NCBI GenBank assembly: GCA_902470815.1
Contig: CABRHS010000015.1
Span: 1 to 47,060, forward strand
From: an uncultured Collinsella sp.
GTDB taxonomy: Bacteria > Actinomycetota > Coriobacteriia > Coriobacteriales > Coriobacteriaceae
Length of the DNA stretch: 47,060 bases
Direction of reading: 5' to 3'
A program made the position numbers and the translations under genes. Of the stretch, positions 30,839-39,632 are shown one piece after another; within the stretch, counting starts at the first letter, position 1, and each line of letters begins with the position of its first letter. The notes under the pieces were generated by a model. It was not told the DNA's origin, did not search any database, and was given only the letters and a program-made list of their open reading frames with translations.

Positions 30839-32458
30839 ATGCTCGACGGACTCAAAGAGCTCTTTGGCATTGAGGAAACCGAGGCGGCGGCTCGATGCAC
30901 ACCGCTCACCGAGGTGCTGTTCACCAGCACGGAGCTCTTCACGCTGCTAGGCCAGGCGGACGCGGGACGCTTTGTCACGCCGCATCTACCCAAGAGCAAT
31001 CCCACACCGAGCCAGCGAGAAAAGTGGAAACAGCAGACGATCGAGCACCTACGCCCCCTCGACTTAGCCGACGGCAATTGCGTTGTCGCGCCCGAGCTTT
31101 CGGCGCTGCTGGAGCCCCTCAAAACCGGGACGATCGTCATCCATGACAATCGCATGCCCGATTACTACGCCCTTGACACGGACAAGCGGACGTTCAGCAT
31201 ACAGGGCACACGCGAGCGCGGCACGCTCGTGCGGCTTGTAGAGGAGGACGGCAAGCGGCTCTTCACACTCCAAGATGTGGGCCCTCTGGAAGATTGGGTG
31301 CATCTTTTTGAGGCATCCTACCAATGGCACCTTCTCAAACCGTCGCAATTCGACCTCGCACTCGCGCAACCGGAAAAAGACGAAGACGCCATAGCCATGA
31401 TCGTGGCGATGGCGAATGGCTCGGAGACGGCAGCGCGGCAATTCATCGAGATGCACGGCCTCTCGGACACACGACCTCTGCTCACCCTTAAAGACATCCG
31501 CGACGCCCAGGCAAAGGGCCTGCTCAACACCATGCATCTTGAGGCCCTCGATTTGAGCGATGGGGCGCTGCCCGTCAGTGAGGACGAGCCCTTTGGGTAT
31601 GTGCAGCCAAAGGGCGAGGGTAAACGGCGATTCGCGATCATATACCCGGAGTTCGGTTTTTCCATCTCGGCGTGTTTCGCGCGGCGCGACGGCATGCCCG
31701 ATGATTGGGCGGTCCACGAGACGACCGTCAAAGAGGCGAGCTTCGCGGGCTTTGACTGGATACCGGAGCACGGGCTCGTCGACCACTTGATCAACATCCC
31801 CGATTATCCCGAGCACCTCGAGACGAGTCCATGGACCGCGCCCGACCCCGGCAAAGAGCCGCTTGAGGAGACGACGATCTTTGGCAACCCCGTGGTCGAG
31901 CGCAGTTGGATGCTTGCCGGTCCTACGCTCAAACGCGACATCCTCATCGCACACCCACTTGTAGCCCTCGTGAGCGCGGTCTTCCTGCTCCTGGGATCAT
32001 CCGGTCACTCCAGCGCCACCATCGGCCCTTGGGAGATCGAGAGCCCGTTTCATGTGATGGGCTGGTTTTTGATTATCTGGAACGGGCTGCTTTGGGTGAA
32101 CCTCCTCGTCAACAAATTCACCCGGTCAGAGATCATATACCTGTTGACCTACTTTTTGGCGGCGGCAATCGTCTTTGTCCTCGGGGCCATCGGCGGCATC
32201 GCGGTCATCATCGTGTCGCTCCTCTTCCCGCTGAAGGACCTTTTTTACGTCATTATCATAATGATTGGATTGTTGTTTGCGGGGGCGTCCACCACCGCGC
32301 TGAGCCTTCGAGCGACCACCGACGAGGACCTCCCCAAAGAGCTTCAAGAAAAGAAGGATCGGCGCCGGCAGAGACGTTCAGGCACGAGGGATAACGCAAG
32401 AGCGGAAGCGACAGTAGTGTCCGAGCAAGGCGACGAGGAGCCGAGCGTCGACTCCTGA
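30839..32458 (+). CDS. Orphan membrane protein, large soluble N-domain and four C-terminal helices
   Basis: Protein of 539 aa that I cannot place in a family. Residues 1-365 are hydrophilic, starting MLDGLKELFGIEETEAAARC. Four hydrophobic segments lie at about 370-388, 405-424, 431-465 and 468-485. A charged tail (QEKKDRRRQRRSGTRDN to EEPSVDS) closes the chain. No signal peptide is seen, so the large domain is probably cytoplasmic. The ATG at 30839 is chosen because a TATACT -10 lies 68 bp upstream; the first in-frame ATG at 30716 would precede the promoter. It is a single-gene unit with a hairpin right after the stop. Codon use appears less GC-biased than neighbours, which might mean acquisition. 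Confidence 0.7.
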   Translation: MLDGLKELFGIEETEAAARCTPLTEVLFTSTELFTLLGQADAGRFVTPHLPKSNPTPSQREKWKQQTIEHLRPLDLADGNCVVAPELSALLEPLKTGTIVIHDNRMPDYYALDTDKRTFSIQGTRERGTLVRLVEEDGKRLFTLQDVGPLEDWVHLFEASYQWHLLKPSQFDLALAQPEKDEDAIAMIVAMANGSETAARQFIEMHGLSDTRPLLTLKDIRDAQAKGLLNTMHLEALDLSDGALPVSEDEPFGYVQPKGEGKRRFAIIYPEFGFSISACFARRDGMPDDWAVHETTVKEASFAGFDWIPEHGLVDHLINIPDYPEHLETSPWTAPDPGKEPLEETTIFGNPVVERSWMLAGPTLKRDILIAHPLVALVSAVFLLLGSSGHSSATIGPWEIESPFHVMGWFLIIWNGLLWVNLLVNKFTRSEIIYLLTYFLAAAIVFVLGAIGGIAVIIVSLLFPLKDLFYVIIIMIGLLFAGASTTALSLRATTDEDLPKELQEKKDRRRQRRSGTRDNARAEATVVSEQGDEEPSVDS

Positions 32459-32468
32459 TCGATTGAAA

Positions 32469-32498
32469 AGCGCCGAAGGGGGGCTTCCCTTCGGCGCT
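32469..32498. terminator. 12-bp hairpin between convergent genes
   Basis: AGCGCCGAAGGG and CCCTTCGGCGCT flank a 6-base loop 11 bp after the membrane protein stop. On the minus strand it is followed by TTTTC, so it can also end aspS transcription. Confidence 0.65.
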
Positions 32499-32633
32499 CG
32501 AACGGCGAGATCGCTTGCCTGTAAAATCACTCGGTTTTCCAGGTGCTCCAGAACGCTCTGAAAGAAGAGGGCGCACGCCTTGCGTGCGACGCCCGACGAT
32601 TAAAGGGCAAGGTGGGGTTCCTGGGAAAGCACC

Positions 32634-34430
32634 CTACTCCAGACGCAGGCCGACTTCTTTGAGCTGGGCCAGGCTCACCTCGGACGGCGCGGCAGACATG
32701 AGGTCGCTGCCACTGCTCGTCTTGGGGAACGCCATGACATCGCGGATGGAGTCGGTCCCGGCAAGCAGCATGCACACGCGGTCGAGACCGAGCGCGAAGC
32801 CGCCCATGGGCGGGGCGCCGAACTCGAGGGCCTCCATGAGGAAGCCGAACTGGGCGCGGGCGCGCTCCTCGGAAAAGCCCATGAACTCGAGCATCTTGAG
32901 CTGCAGCTCGGCATCGTGGATGCGCATACCGCCGCCGCCGGCCTCGAAGCCGTCCATGACGAAGTCGTAGGTGCACGAACCCATCTTGAGCGGGTCCTCG
33001 TCGAGCAGGTGCAGCTCGTCGACGTGGGGCAGCGTGAAGGGCTGGTGCTCGGCCTCGTAGCGCTTGCCCTCCTCGTCCCAATGGAAGAGCGGGAAGTCCA
33101 CGACCCACAGGAAGTCGTGGCCCTCGCGCGGGACGTCGAGCGCATCGGCCATGTGGGAGCGCATGCCGCCCAGGATCTCGTCGGAGGCCAGGCGCGGGCC
33201 GGCGGCGAACATGACGAGGTCGCCGGGCTCGACACCCATGCGCTCGCGCATGGCGGCCATCTCGTCATCGGTGAAGAACTTGACGATGGGGCTGTTCACG
33301 GAGCCGTCCTCGCGGAAGGCGATCCAAGCCAGGCCCTTGGCGCCGAAGGTCGCCGCGACCTTGGCAAGCTTGTCGATCTGCGCGCGCGGCCAAGCGCCGG
33401 CGCCCTTGGCGTTGATGGCCTTCACCACGTGGCCCTCGGTGGTCGCGGCGGAGGCGAACACCTTGAAGGCGGAGGAGGCGAAGATATCGGTGAGGTCGAC
33501 GAGCTCCATGCCAAAGCGTGTATCGGGCTTGTCGGAACCGTAGGTGTCCATGGCATCCCAGTAGGAGATGCGGCGCAGCGGAGTGGGCATCTCCACGCCC
33601 ACGCGGGCGAAGGCGTCGGAGAGGACGTCCTCGAGCTGGGCCATGACGTCATCCTGCTCGACGAAGCTCATCTCGATGTCCACCTGCGTGAACTCGGGCT
33701 GGCGGTCGGCGCGCAGGTCCTCGTCGCGGAAGCACTTGGCGACCTGATAGTAGCGCTCGACGCCGCCCACCATGAGCAACTGCTTGAGCAGCTGAGGGGA
33801 CTGCGGCAGGGCATAGAAGTTACCCGGCTGCAGGCGGCTGGGCACCACGAAGTCGCGCGCGCCCTCGGGCGTGGACTTGAACAGGGCCGGCGTCTCGACC
33901 TCGGTGAAGGCGCGGTCGTGGAGCGCGGAGCGGATGGCGAACGTGAAGTCGGAGCGCAGGCGCAGGCGGGCGGCCATCTCGGGGCGGCGCAGGTCCAGAT
34001 AGCGGTAGCGCAGGCGCGTGTCCTCAGCGGTCTCGATGCCGTCCTCGATCTGGAACGGCGGGGTCTTGGAGCGGTTGAGCACGGTGGCATGGTCGATGAG
34101 GACCTCGATCTCGCCGGTGGCGAGCTTGGGGTTAACCGCGTCCTCGCCGCGGTAGCGCACGACGCCGTGCACGCAGATGGGCCACTCGGGACGCATGGTC
34201 TCGGCGATCTTGAAGGCATCGCCGAGCGCGTGCTCAGGGTCGAAGTTGATTTGCGTGATGCCCTCGCGGTCGCGCAGGTCGCAGAAAATCAGGCCGCCGT
34301 GATCGCGGCGGCGGCTCACCCAACCGGTGAGGGTGACCTCCTCGCCGATGTTGGCTGCGCGAAGCTCGCCGCAGGTGTGGGTGTGCATGCAATGCATGTT
34401 GGCGGGGTTGGTGGCAGGCGTCTCGGCCAT
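32634..34430 (-). CDS. aspS: Aspartyl-tRNA synthetase, bacterial type
   Basis: Class II synthetase of 598 aa with an N-terminal OB-fold anticodon domain (TLTGWVSRRRDHGGLIFCDL), class II motif 2 in CFRDEDLRADRQPEFTQVDI, the bacterial GAD insertion and motif 3 in GGFALGLDRVCMLLAG. In the OB fold, RRRDHGG has His where discriminating enzymes such as E. coli have Leu, a feature of non-discriminating AspRS. The second diagnostic site (Gly in those enzymes) appears to be Asp in RGEDAVNP, so the call is not certain. GatCAB, encoded later in the window, would correct Asp-tRNA-Asn. AGGAGGG precedes the ATG at 34430; the leader is long. Confidence 0.96.
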   Translation of the reverse strand: MAETPATNPANMHCMHTHTCGELRAANIGEEVTLTGWVSRRRDHGGLIFCDLRDREGITQINFDPEHALGDAFKIAETMRPEWPICVHGVVRYRGEDAVNPKLATGEIEVLIDHATVLNRSKTPPFQIEDGIETAEDTRLRYRYLDLRRPEMAARLRLRSDFTFAIRSALHDRAFTEVETPALFKSTPEGARDFVVPSRLQPGNFYALPQSPQLLKQLLMVGGVERYYQVAKCFRDEDLRADRQPEFTQVDIEMSFVEQDDVMAQLEDVLSDAFARVGVEMPTPLRRISYWDAMDTYGSDKPDTRFGMELVDLTDIFASSAFKVFASAATTEGHVVKAINAKGAGAWPRAQIDKLAKVAATFGAKGLAWIAFREDGSVNSPIVKFFTDDEMAAMRERMGVEPGDLVMFAAGPRLASDEILGGMRSHMADALDVPREGHDFLWVVDFPLFHWDEEGKRYEAEHQPFTLPHVDELHLLDEDPLKMGSCTYDFVMDGFEAGGGGMRIHDAELQLKMLEFMGFSEERARAQFGFLMEALEFGAPPMGGFALGLDRVCMLLAGTDSIRDVMAFPKTSSGSDLMSAAPSEVSLAQLKEVGLRLE

Positions 34431-34803
34431 AAGCCCTCCTCTTGATCTGTGCCGCCCCGTGCCGTGAGCAGGCGGCTGGTGTACAGACTGCCGGGGCGCG
34501 TAGACAGCGCGGCTCGGCATATCGCGATGCGATGGCGGCGGGACTGGCGCGATACCCGCGTGCGACCGGCTCTGACACCGGCGCGTGACCGACTCAAAGA
34601 CCCGCCCGCGCCCCTCGAGGCCGGTGGCGGGACAAGCCTACTCAACGCGACCGTCGATTTTCGGTCGTAGCGTTCGGCCATCACGTGCGACAGCTCACTA
34701 GGATAGCGGAAAGCCGGGCACTTTATCATAGAAGAGCGCTCGGCTCACGTTGTCTTAACAGGTTCGCAACCCGAACTCTGCTTCAGGCTGCCCGAGACCA
34801 GAT
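34431..34803. other. Long aspS leader region
   Basis: About 370 bp of very GC-rich DNA without a gene. On the minus strand TATGAT near 34724-34729 is a possible -10 box, giving an mRNA leader near 290 nt. Several short hairpins can form, for example CGACCG/CGGTCG near 34648-34667. No T-box motif was found. Confidence 0.4.
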
Positions 34804-34857
34804 TGCCTATGGAAACACGCCGTTCAAGCAACCCCGAACGGCGTGTTCCCATAGGCA
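34804..34857. repeat. 22-bp near-perfect hairpin at the edge of a repeat array
   Basis: The arms 34804-34825 and 34836-34857 match at 21 of 22 positions around a 10-base loop. Each arm starts from the array motif CCTATGG/CCATAGG. No T tract follows on either strand, so it is not a standard terminator. Confidence 0.75.
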
Positions 34858-34990
34858 GCTCCAGTTTGACCGTAGGCAATTCAGGCGCAGCCATAGGTAA
34901 TTCTGGGCAAGCATGGGTAATTCGGGCACGACCATAGGCAATCCCGACGCGACCACAATCCCGACGCGACCATAGGCAATTCGGACATAA
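34849..34990. repeat. Seven-unit degenerate repeat with 21-bp period
   Basis: Units start at 34849, 34870, 34891, 34912, 34932, 34953 and 34970 with consensus near CCATAGGCAATTCNGGC. Most are 21 bp long, one is 20 and one 17 by internal deletion. The first unit is also the right arm of the adjoining hairpin. Intergenic, between the ppc terminator and the aspS leader. Confidence 0.75.
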
Positions 34991-35007
34991 GCGCATGCGC
35001 CCCACGC

Positions 35008-35047
35008 AAAAAACGCCCCCGCAGGCAAAACACAACCTGCGGGGGCG
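35008..35047 (-). terminator. ppc intrinsic terminator
   Basis: On the minus strand a 12-bp perfect stem (35036-35047 with 35014-35025) is followed by six T (35008-35013), 24 bp after the ppc stop. Confidence 0.9.
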
Positions 35048-35070
35048 ATGCGGGGACACTGGGAAGCGGA

Positions 35071-37896
35071 TTACCCGGTGTTCTGCAGGCCGGCGGAGAC
35101 GCCGGTGACGGTTTCCAGGACCAGGCTCATGAACTCGGCCTTGGCCTCCTCGGACAGCTCGTCCTGGTTGGCACGGACCTCGCGCAGCGCGCGGACCTGC
35201 GCAAGCGACAGCGCGTCCACGAACGGGTTGCGCACGCGCACGGCCTGACCGAGCACGCGACGATGCTCGAGCGGCCACGCGTCGCCCACGATGCGCAGCA
35301 CCCAGGAGCGCGTGAGCATCATCTCGTCAAAGACCTTGTCGGTCAGGTCGGCGCGATCGCCGAGTGCCAGGTACATCTTGGCGATGCGGTTGTCCGTCTT
35401 GGCGATCGACATCTCGATGTTGTCGATGAACGTGCTGAACAGCGGCCACTCGCGGTACGCACGCTGCAAGAGCTCGAGATCGCCCAGCTTCTCACAGGCG
35501 GTGCCCAGGCCGTACCACGCGGCGAGGTTGATGCGCGCCTGGCTCCAGGAGAACACCCACGGGATCGTGCGCAGGTCGTCGAGGGACTTGGCGCCCAGGC
35601 CGCGCTTGGCGGGACGGCTGCCGATGGGTAGCAGGCCGACCTCGGTGAGCGGCGTGACGGTCGAGAACCACGGCGTGAACTCCTCGGTGTTCAGCAAGTC
35701 GAGGTAGCGCTCGTGGCTGACCTCGTTCAAGGCGGAAGCCATATCGGCGTAGCGCTCGGTCATCTCGGTGTTGACGCGCTCCACGGAAGGCGCGGAGTTG
35801 AGCAGCGTCGCCGCGGCGACGGACTCAACGTGGCGCTGCGCGAGCGCCGGGTTGCCGTAACGGGCGAAGATGACCTCGCCCTGCTCCGTCACCTTGAAGA
35901 AGCAGTTAACCGAGCCGGCCGGCTGGGCGAGCACCGCGCGGTTTGCGGGGCCGCCGCCGCGGCCGACGGCACCGCCGCGGCCGTGCATGAGCACCAGGTC
36001 GATATCGTGCCTCTCGGCCCACGCGACGATGCGCTCCTCGGCGGAGTGCAGGGCGAGCGTGGCGGTCGTGGGGCCGGCGTCCTTGGAGGAGTCGGAGTAG
36101 CCGAGCATGACCTCCATGCGGCGACCGGACTCGGCAAGGCGCTTTTGCACCGCGGGGATGGCGAGCATCTCCTCGAGCACGTCGACGCAGCCCTCAAGGT
36201 CCTCGAGTTGCTCGAACAACGGGATCACATCGAGGGTCGGGACGTCCTCGGCGTGCGCGAACGCCAGGTTCGCCAGCTCATAGACATCGGCCACGTGGCT
36301 CGCACTCTTGGTGAACGAGATGATGTAGCGACGGGCCATCTTCTGGCCGAAGCGCTTCTGGATGGACCCGATGGCACGGAACGTGTCGAGGACCTCGCGC
36401 GTCATGGGGGCGAGATCGCCGTGGATGCCGTGCTCGCGAATGTCGGCGAGCGCACGGCTGTGGACCACGGAATGCTGGCGGAACTCCATCTCCACCATGT
36501 GGAAGCCGAAGGTCTCGACCTGCCAGATGAGGGTCTGGACCGGGCCGTACGCGGCACGGCGGGCACCCGCGGCGGCCAGCGAGCGCTGGACCACGCGCAG
36601 GTCCTCGAGGAACTCCTCGGCAGTGCGGTACATGGTGTCGGCGTTGCGCGTCACCGTGGCGTCCAGGCGCGCGGCCATCACGAGCATCACGGCGCGATGC
36701 GGCTCGGAGTTGGAGATCTCGCGAGCACGCTCGGTGAGCACCTCGCTCATCTCGACCTGATGGCTCCACAGGTTGAGCAGCTCGTCCGAGGGCTGCGTAT
36801 GCGCGGCCTCGAGGGTGAGGTTGCGGCCCACGCGACGGCACTTGTCCGCGAGCCTGGAGATCATGTGGGTGGCGTACTTGGCGGCCACCTGACGGCTCAC
36901 CTTGGCGGTGACGTTGGGGTTGCCGTCGCGGTCGGAGCCGATCCAGCTGCCGGGATGGAAGAACGCCGGGCACACGGGCGGGACCGTGCCCGCGACCTCA
37001 CCCAGGACCCAGTCGTCAAAGCGGCGGTAGATCACGGGGATGGTGTCGAACAGCGTGCTGTCGAAGATGTCGATGATGGTGTCGGCTTCCTCGACAGGCG
37101 TGGGCTTCTTGAGCGCGATGGGGCTCGTGCGCACGAGGGCATCGATCTCCTGCAGCATGTGGCGCTCGTTCTCCACCAGGTCGGAGCCGCCCATGTAGGG
37201 GCGCTCCTCAAGCAGGCGGGCGATGCGACGGATCTTGCCCTCCACGGCCTTGCGGCGCGCCTCGGTGGGATGCGCGGTGAAGACCGGGTGGAACTCCAGA
37301 CGAGACAGCAGCTCGATTGCCTTGGCGCCGCCGACCTCATCGTTGAGCTGGTGGAACGCCACGGTGAGGGCGTTCGCGGGGTCGACCGCGTCCTCGGTGG
37401 ACACGCTGCGCTCGCGCTCGCGCAGCTGCGCCACGCGATAGTTCTCCTCGGACAGGTTGGCGAGGTGGAAGAACGCGGTGAACGCGCGGACGATGACCTG
37501 CGCCTGATCCATGGGCAGGGCGTCGATGAGCGCCACGGCGTCGCGGAAGGCGCACGCGGAAGGCGTGTCGCTCGCGGGCATGCCCTGGGCGTCCACGGCC
37601 TCGCCATCGGCCTCGGCGCCGGGGTCGCCGGCGTTGGCGCGGATCACGTTCATCATGAGCTCGTCGAAGACGTCGAGGACCTTCGCGTCGTACTCGCGCA
37701 GGACGCGGCGCTCGAGGCGCAGGAACAGCGCGAGGTTATCACGGAGCTCGGCGGGGATGTCGATATCGGACAGGACCTCGACGGCCGCGGCCAGGTCGGT
37801 CAGGTCGATGCGGCGGGTGCCGGACATCACGTCGGCGACCATATCGCCGGCGATGAACTCTCCGAGCCGCTGCTCTGCAGACGTATTCTCTGCCAC
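35071..37896 (-). CDS. ppc: Phosphoenolpyruvate carboxylase
   Basis: Anaplerotic enzyme forming oxaloacetate from PEP and bicarbonate, 941 aa, cytoplasmic homotetramer. The catalytic His lies in VFTAHPTEARRKAVEGK. SWIGSDRDGNPNVTAKV binds PEP, LMHGRGGAVGRGGGPANRA is the second active-site motif, and the C-terminus ends in the invariant QNTG. The GTG at 37896 follows AAGGAGG. A good promoter stands 55 bp upstream and an intrinsic terminator closes the unit, so it is monocistronic. In fermentative Coriobacteria it would feed the reductive C4 branch toward succinate; that last point is inference. Confidence 0.97.
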   Translation of the reverse strand: MAENTSAEQRLGEFIAGDMVADVMSGTRRIDLTDLAAAVEVLSDIDIPAELRDNLALFLRLERRVLREYDAKVLDVFDELMMNVIRANAGDPGAEADGEAVDAQGMPASDTPSACAFRDAVALIDALPMDQAQVIVRAFTAFFHLANLSEENYRVAQLRERERSVSTEDAVDPANALTVAFHQLNDEVGGAKAIELLSRLEFHPVFTAHPTEARRKAVEGKIRRIARLLEERPYMGGSDLVENERHMLQEIDALVRTSPIALKKPTPVEEADTIIDIFDSTLFDTIPVIYRRFDDWVLGEVAGTVPPVCPAFFHPGSWIGSDRDGNPNVTAKVSRQVAAKYATHMISRLADKCRRVGRNLTLEAAHTQPSDELLNLWSHQVEMSEVLTERAREISNSEPHRAVMLVMAARLDATVTRNADTMYRTAEEFLEDLRVVQRSLAAAGARRAAYGPVQTLIWQVETFGFHMVEMEFRQHSVVHSRALADIREHGIHGDLAPMTREVLDTFRAIGSIQKRFGQKMARRYIISFTKSASHVADVYELANLAFAHAEDVPTLDVIPLFEQLEDLEGCVDVLEEMLAIPAVQKRLAESGRRMEVMLGYSDSSKDAGPTTATLALHSAEERIVAWAERHDIDLVLMHGRGGAVGRGGGPANRAVLAQPAGSVNCFFKVTEQGEVIFARYGNPALAQRHVESVAAATLLNSAPSVERVNTEMTERYADMASALNEVSHERYLDLLNTEEFTPWFSTVTPLTEVGLLPIGSRPAKRGLGAKSLDDLRTIPWVFSWSQARINLAAWYGLGTACEKLGDLELLQRAYREWPLFSTFIDNIEMSIAKTDNRIAKMYLALGDRADLTDKVFDEMMLTRSWVLRIVGDAWPLEHRRVLGQAVRVRNPFVDALSLAQVRALREVRANQDELSEEAKAEFMSLVLETVTGVSAGLQNTG

Positions 37897-37951
37897 GCTA
37901 CCTCCTTAATTGCAGGCACGGATGCTCCAAGGGACTCCGTGCGACCGCACT

Positions 37952-37981
37952 ATTATAGGCGGGCGATGCGGTACCTACCAA
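37952..37981 (-). promoter_or_regulatory. ppc promoter
   Basis: TTGGTA (37976-37981), an 18-bp spacer and a consensus TATAAT (37952-37957) on the minus strand, 55 bp before the start codon. Confidence 0.65.
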
Positions 37982-38073
37982 CTACTTTAGTCAGATAGAG
38001 TACCTCTCCCGCTTTTCAACAAATTCTCGGTGTGCGGCGCGATAATCTCGACGGATGGCGCCTTTCGCGCCGC

Positions 38074-38103
38074 AAAAAAGCGGCGGGGCCGTCACCCCGC
38101 CGC
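38074..38103 (-). terminator. hisS intrinsic terminator
   Basis: Minus-strand 9-bp GC stem (38095-38103 with 38080-38088) followed by six T (38074-38079), 23 bp after the hisS stop. Confidence 0.9.
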
Positions 38104-38126
38104 ACCTGTGTGATTCGCCTTGCGCG

Positions 38127-39437
38127 TTACAGCCCCGCGATGACCTCTGCGGCAGCCGCACGCTCGATCAGGCTCTCCTCGTGCGTGGCCATGTCGCGCA
38201 GCTTGACCTTGCCGGCGGCCAACTCATCGCCGCCGATGATCACGATGTGCGAGGCGTTGAGCTTGTCGGCGAGCTTGAACTGGGCCTTGAGCGACTTGCC
38301 CTGGTAATCGCACTCGGTGCGGACCCCGCGGCCGCGCAGCTCGAGCGCGAGCGCGAAGACCTCGTCCCTCAGGTCGGCGCCGGCGTTGGCCACGAACACG
38401 CAGCGGTCGGCGTCGCAGTCCATCTCCTTGCCGAACGCCTCGAGGGCGAGCACGGCGCGCTCGAAACCCACCGCGAAGCCGACGCCCGGCGTGGGCTTGC
38501 CGCCCTCGAGCTCGACCAGCCCGTCGTAACGGCCGCCGCCTCCGATGGAGCCGACGCCCGCGCCGGGGGCCTCGACCTCGAAGACGGTGCGGGTGTAGTA
38601 GTCGAGGCCGCGCACGAGCGTGGGGTCCTCGACGTAGGCGATGCCCGCCGCGTCCAGGTACTGCTTGACCTTCGCATAGTGCTCGCGGCACTCCTCGCAC
38701 AGGGAATCAGGCATGAGCGGGGCGCCCTGCATGATCTCGTGGCAATGCGGGTTCTTGCAGTCGAAAGCGCGCAGCGGGTTGAGCTCCGCGCGCTCGCGGC
38801 ACTCGTCGCACATCTCGTCCTCGTGGTCGAGGATGAACTGGCGCACGGCCTCACGATATGCAGGGCGGCACGCCGGGTCACCCATGGAGTTGATCAGCAG
38901 TCGGAGCTGGGAGAGGTCGAAACCCAGGCGCTCGTAGAAGCGCATGAGCATGATGATGCACTCGGCGTCGGCCGCGGGGTCGGGGGCGCCCAGCCACTCG
39001 ATACCGACTTGGTGGAACTGGCGCAAACGCCCCTTCTGGGGACGCTCACCGCGGAACATCGCCTCGGCATACCACGCCTTGAACGGAGCGGAGCCCTGCG
39101 GCACCAGGTTGTTCTCCACCACCGCGCGGACAACGCCCGCGGTTCCCTCGGGTCGCAGGGCAAGACGCTGCTTGGCCTTGAGCTTCGCATCGGTACCCTC
39201 CGCGAGGACGCGCTCGAAATTAGCACCGGAAAAGACGCGGAACATCTCCTTGCGGACCACGTCGGTGGACTGGCCGATGCCGTGCACGAACACGTCGAGC
39301 TGCTCGATCGCCGGGGTCTCGATGGGCTCGAACCCAAACGGCCCGAACACCTCGGCCGCGACCTCCTGCATCTTCTGCCAAGCGCGCATATCGCGCCCGA
39401 TGAGGTCCTTGGTGCCCTCTGCTCGCTGTGCCTGCAT
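38127..39437 (-). CDS. hisS: Histidyl-tRNA synthetase
   Basis: Class II synthetase of 436 aa. Motif 1 region is IETPAIEQLDVFVHGIGQST, motif 2 PFKAWYAEAMFRGERPQKGR with the Arg loop, and the His-specific motifs are LVRGLDYYTRTVFEV and GSIGGGGRYDGLVE. The C-terminal anticodon domain runs from about residue 340 to LIERAAAAEVIAGL. A Cys-rich insertion (CDECRERAELNP, DCKNPHC, LCEECREHY) looks like a zinc site, found in some HisRS. The ATG at 39437 follows AAGGAG. It is divergent from the threonine aldolase-like gene. Confidence 0.96.
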   Translation of the reverse strand: MQAQRAEGTKDLIGRDMRAWQKMQEVAAEVFGPFGFEPIETPAIEQLDVFVHGIGQSTDVVRKEMFRVFSGANFERVLAEGTDAKLKAKQRLALRPEGTAGVVRAVVENNLVPQGSAPFKAWYAEAMFRGERPQKGRLRQFHQVGIEWLGAPDPAADAECIIMLMRFYERLGFDLSQLRLLINSMGDPACRPAYREAVRQFILDHEDEMCDECRERAELNPLRAFDCKNPHCHEIMQGAPLMPDSLCEECREHYAKVKQYLDAAGIAYVEDPTLVRGLDYYTRTVFEVEAPGAGVGSIGGGGRYDGLVELEGGKPTPGVGFAVGFERAVLALEAFGKEMDCDADRCVFVANAGADLRDEVFALALELRGRGVRTECDYQGKSLKAQFKLADKLNASHIVIIGGDELAAGKVKLRDMATHEESLIERAAAAEVIAGL

Positions 39438-39496
39438 GTGGCCTCTCCTTCGCATATCCCCCGGCGGTCGCCGGGCGGTACATCGTCAATCTCCCC

Positions 39497-39546
39497 ATTA
39501 TAGGGGCAGATACGGATGTGCCTCGGCATTTTCCACGCGTTATACT
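39497..39546. promoter_or_regulatory. Divergent -10 boxes for hisS and the aldolase gene
   Basis: TATAAT on the minus strand (39497-39502) reads toward hisS, and TATACT on the plus strand (39541-39546) reads toward the threonine aldolase-like gene. The -35 boxes are not clear for either. Confidence 0.45.
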
Positions 39547-39632
39547 TCGTTTTGGCAAAGTGCGTCGCCGAACCTCGCCGCGACCAGCACGCCGCCTTAC
39601 GCTCAACTCCCGCACGTATGAAGGGGCAGGCC

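Noticed and set aside
34431..34760. T-box or other riboswitch in the long aspS leader
   Set aside because: No T-box bulge sequence, specifier loop or terminator/antiterminator pair could be found; only ordinary GC-rich hairpins.
34745..35278. Long minus-strand frame reading through the 21-bp repeats, giving LPM-rich peptide repeats
   Set aside because: It overlaps the ppc 3' end and its terminator, and the repeat units include 20- and 17-bp lengths that shift the frame; a 21-bp period gives in-frame repeats by chance.
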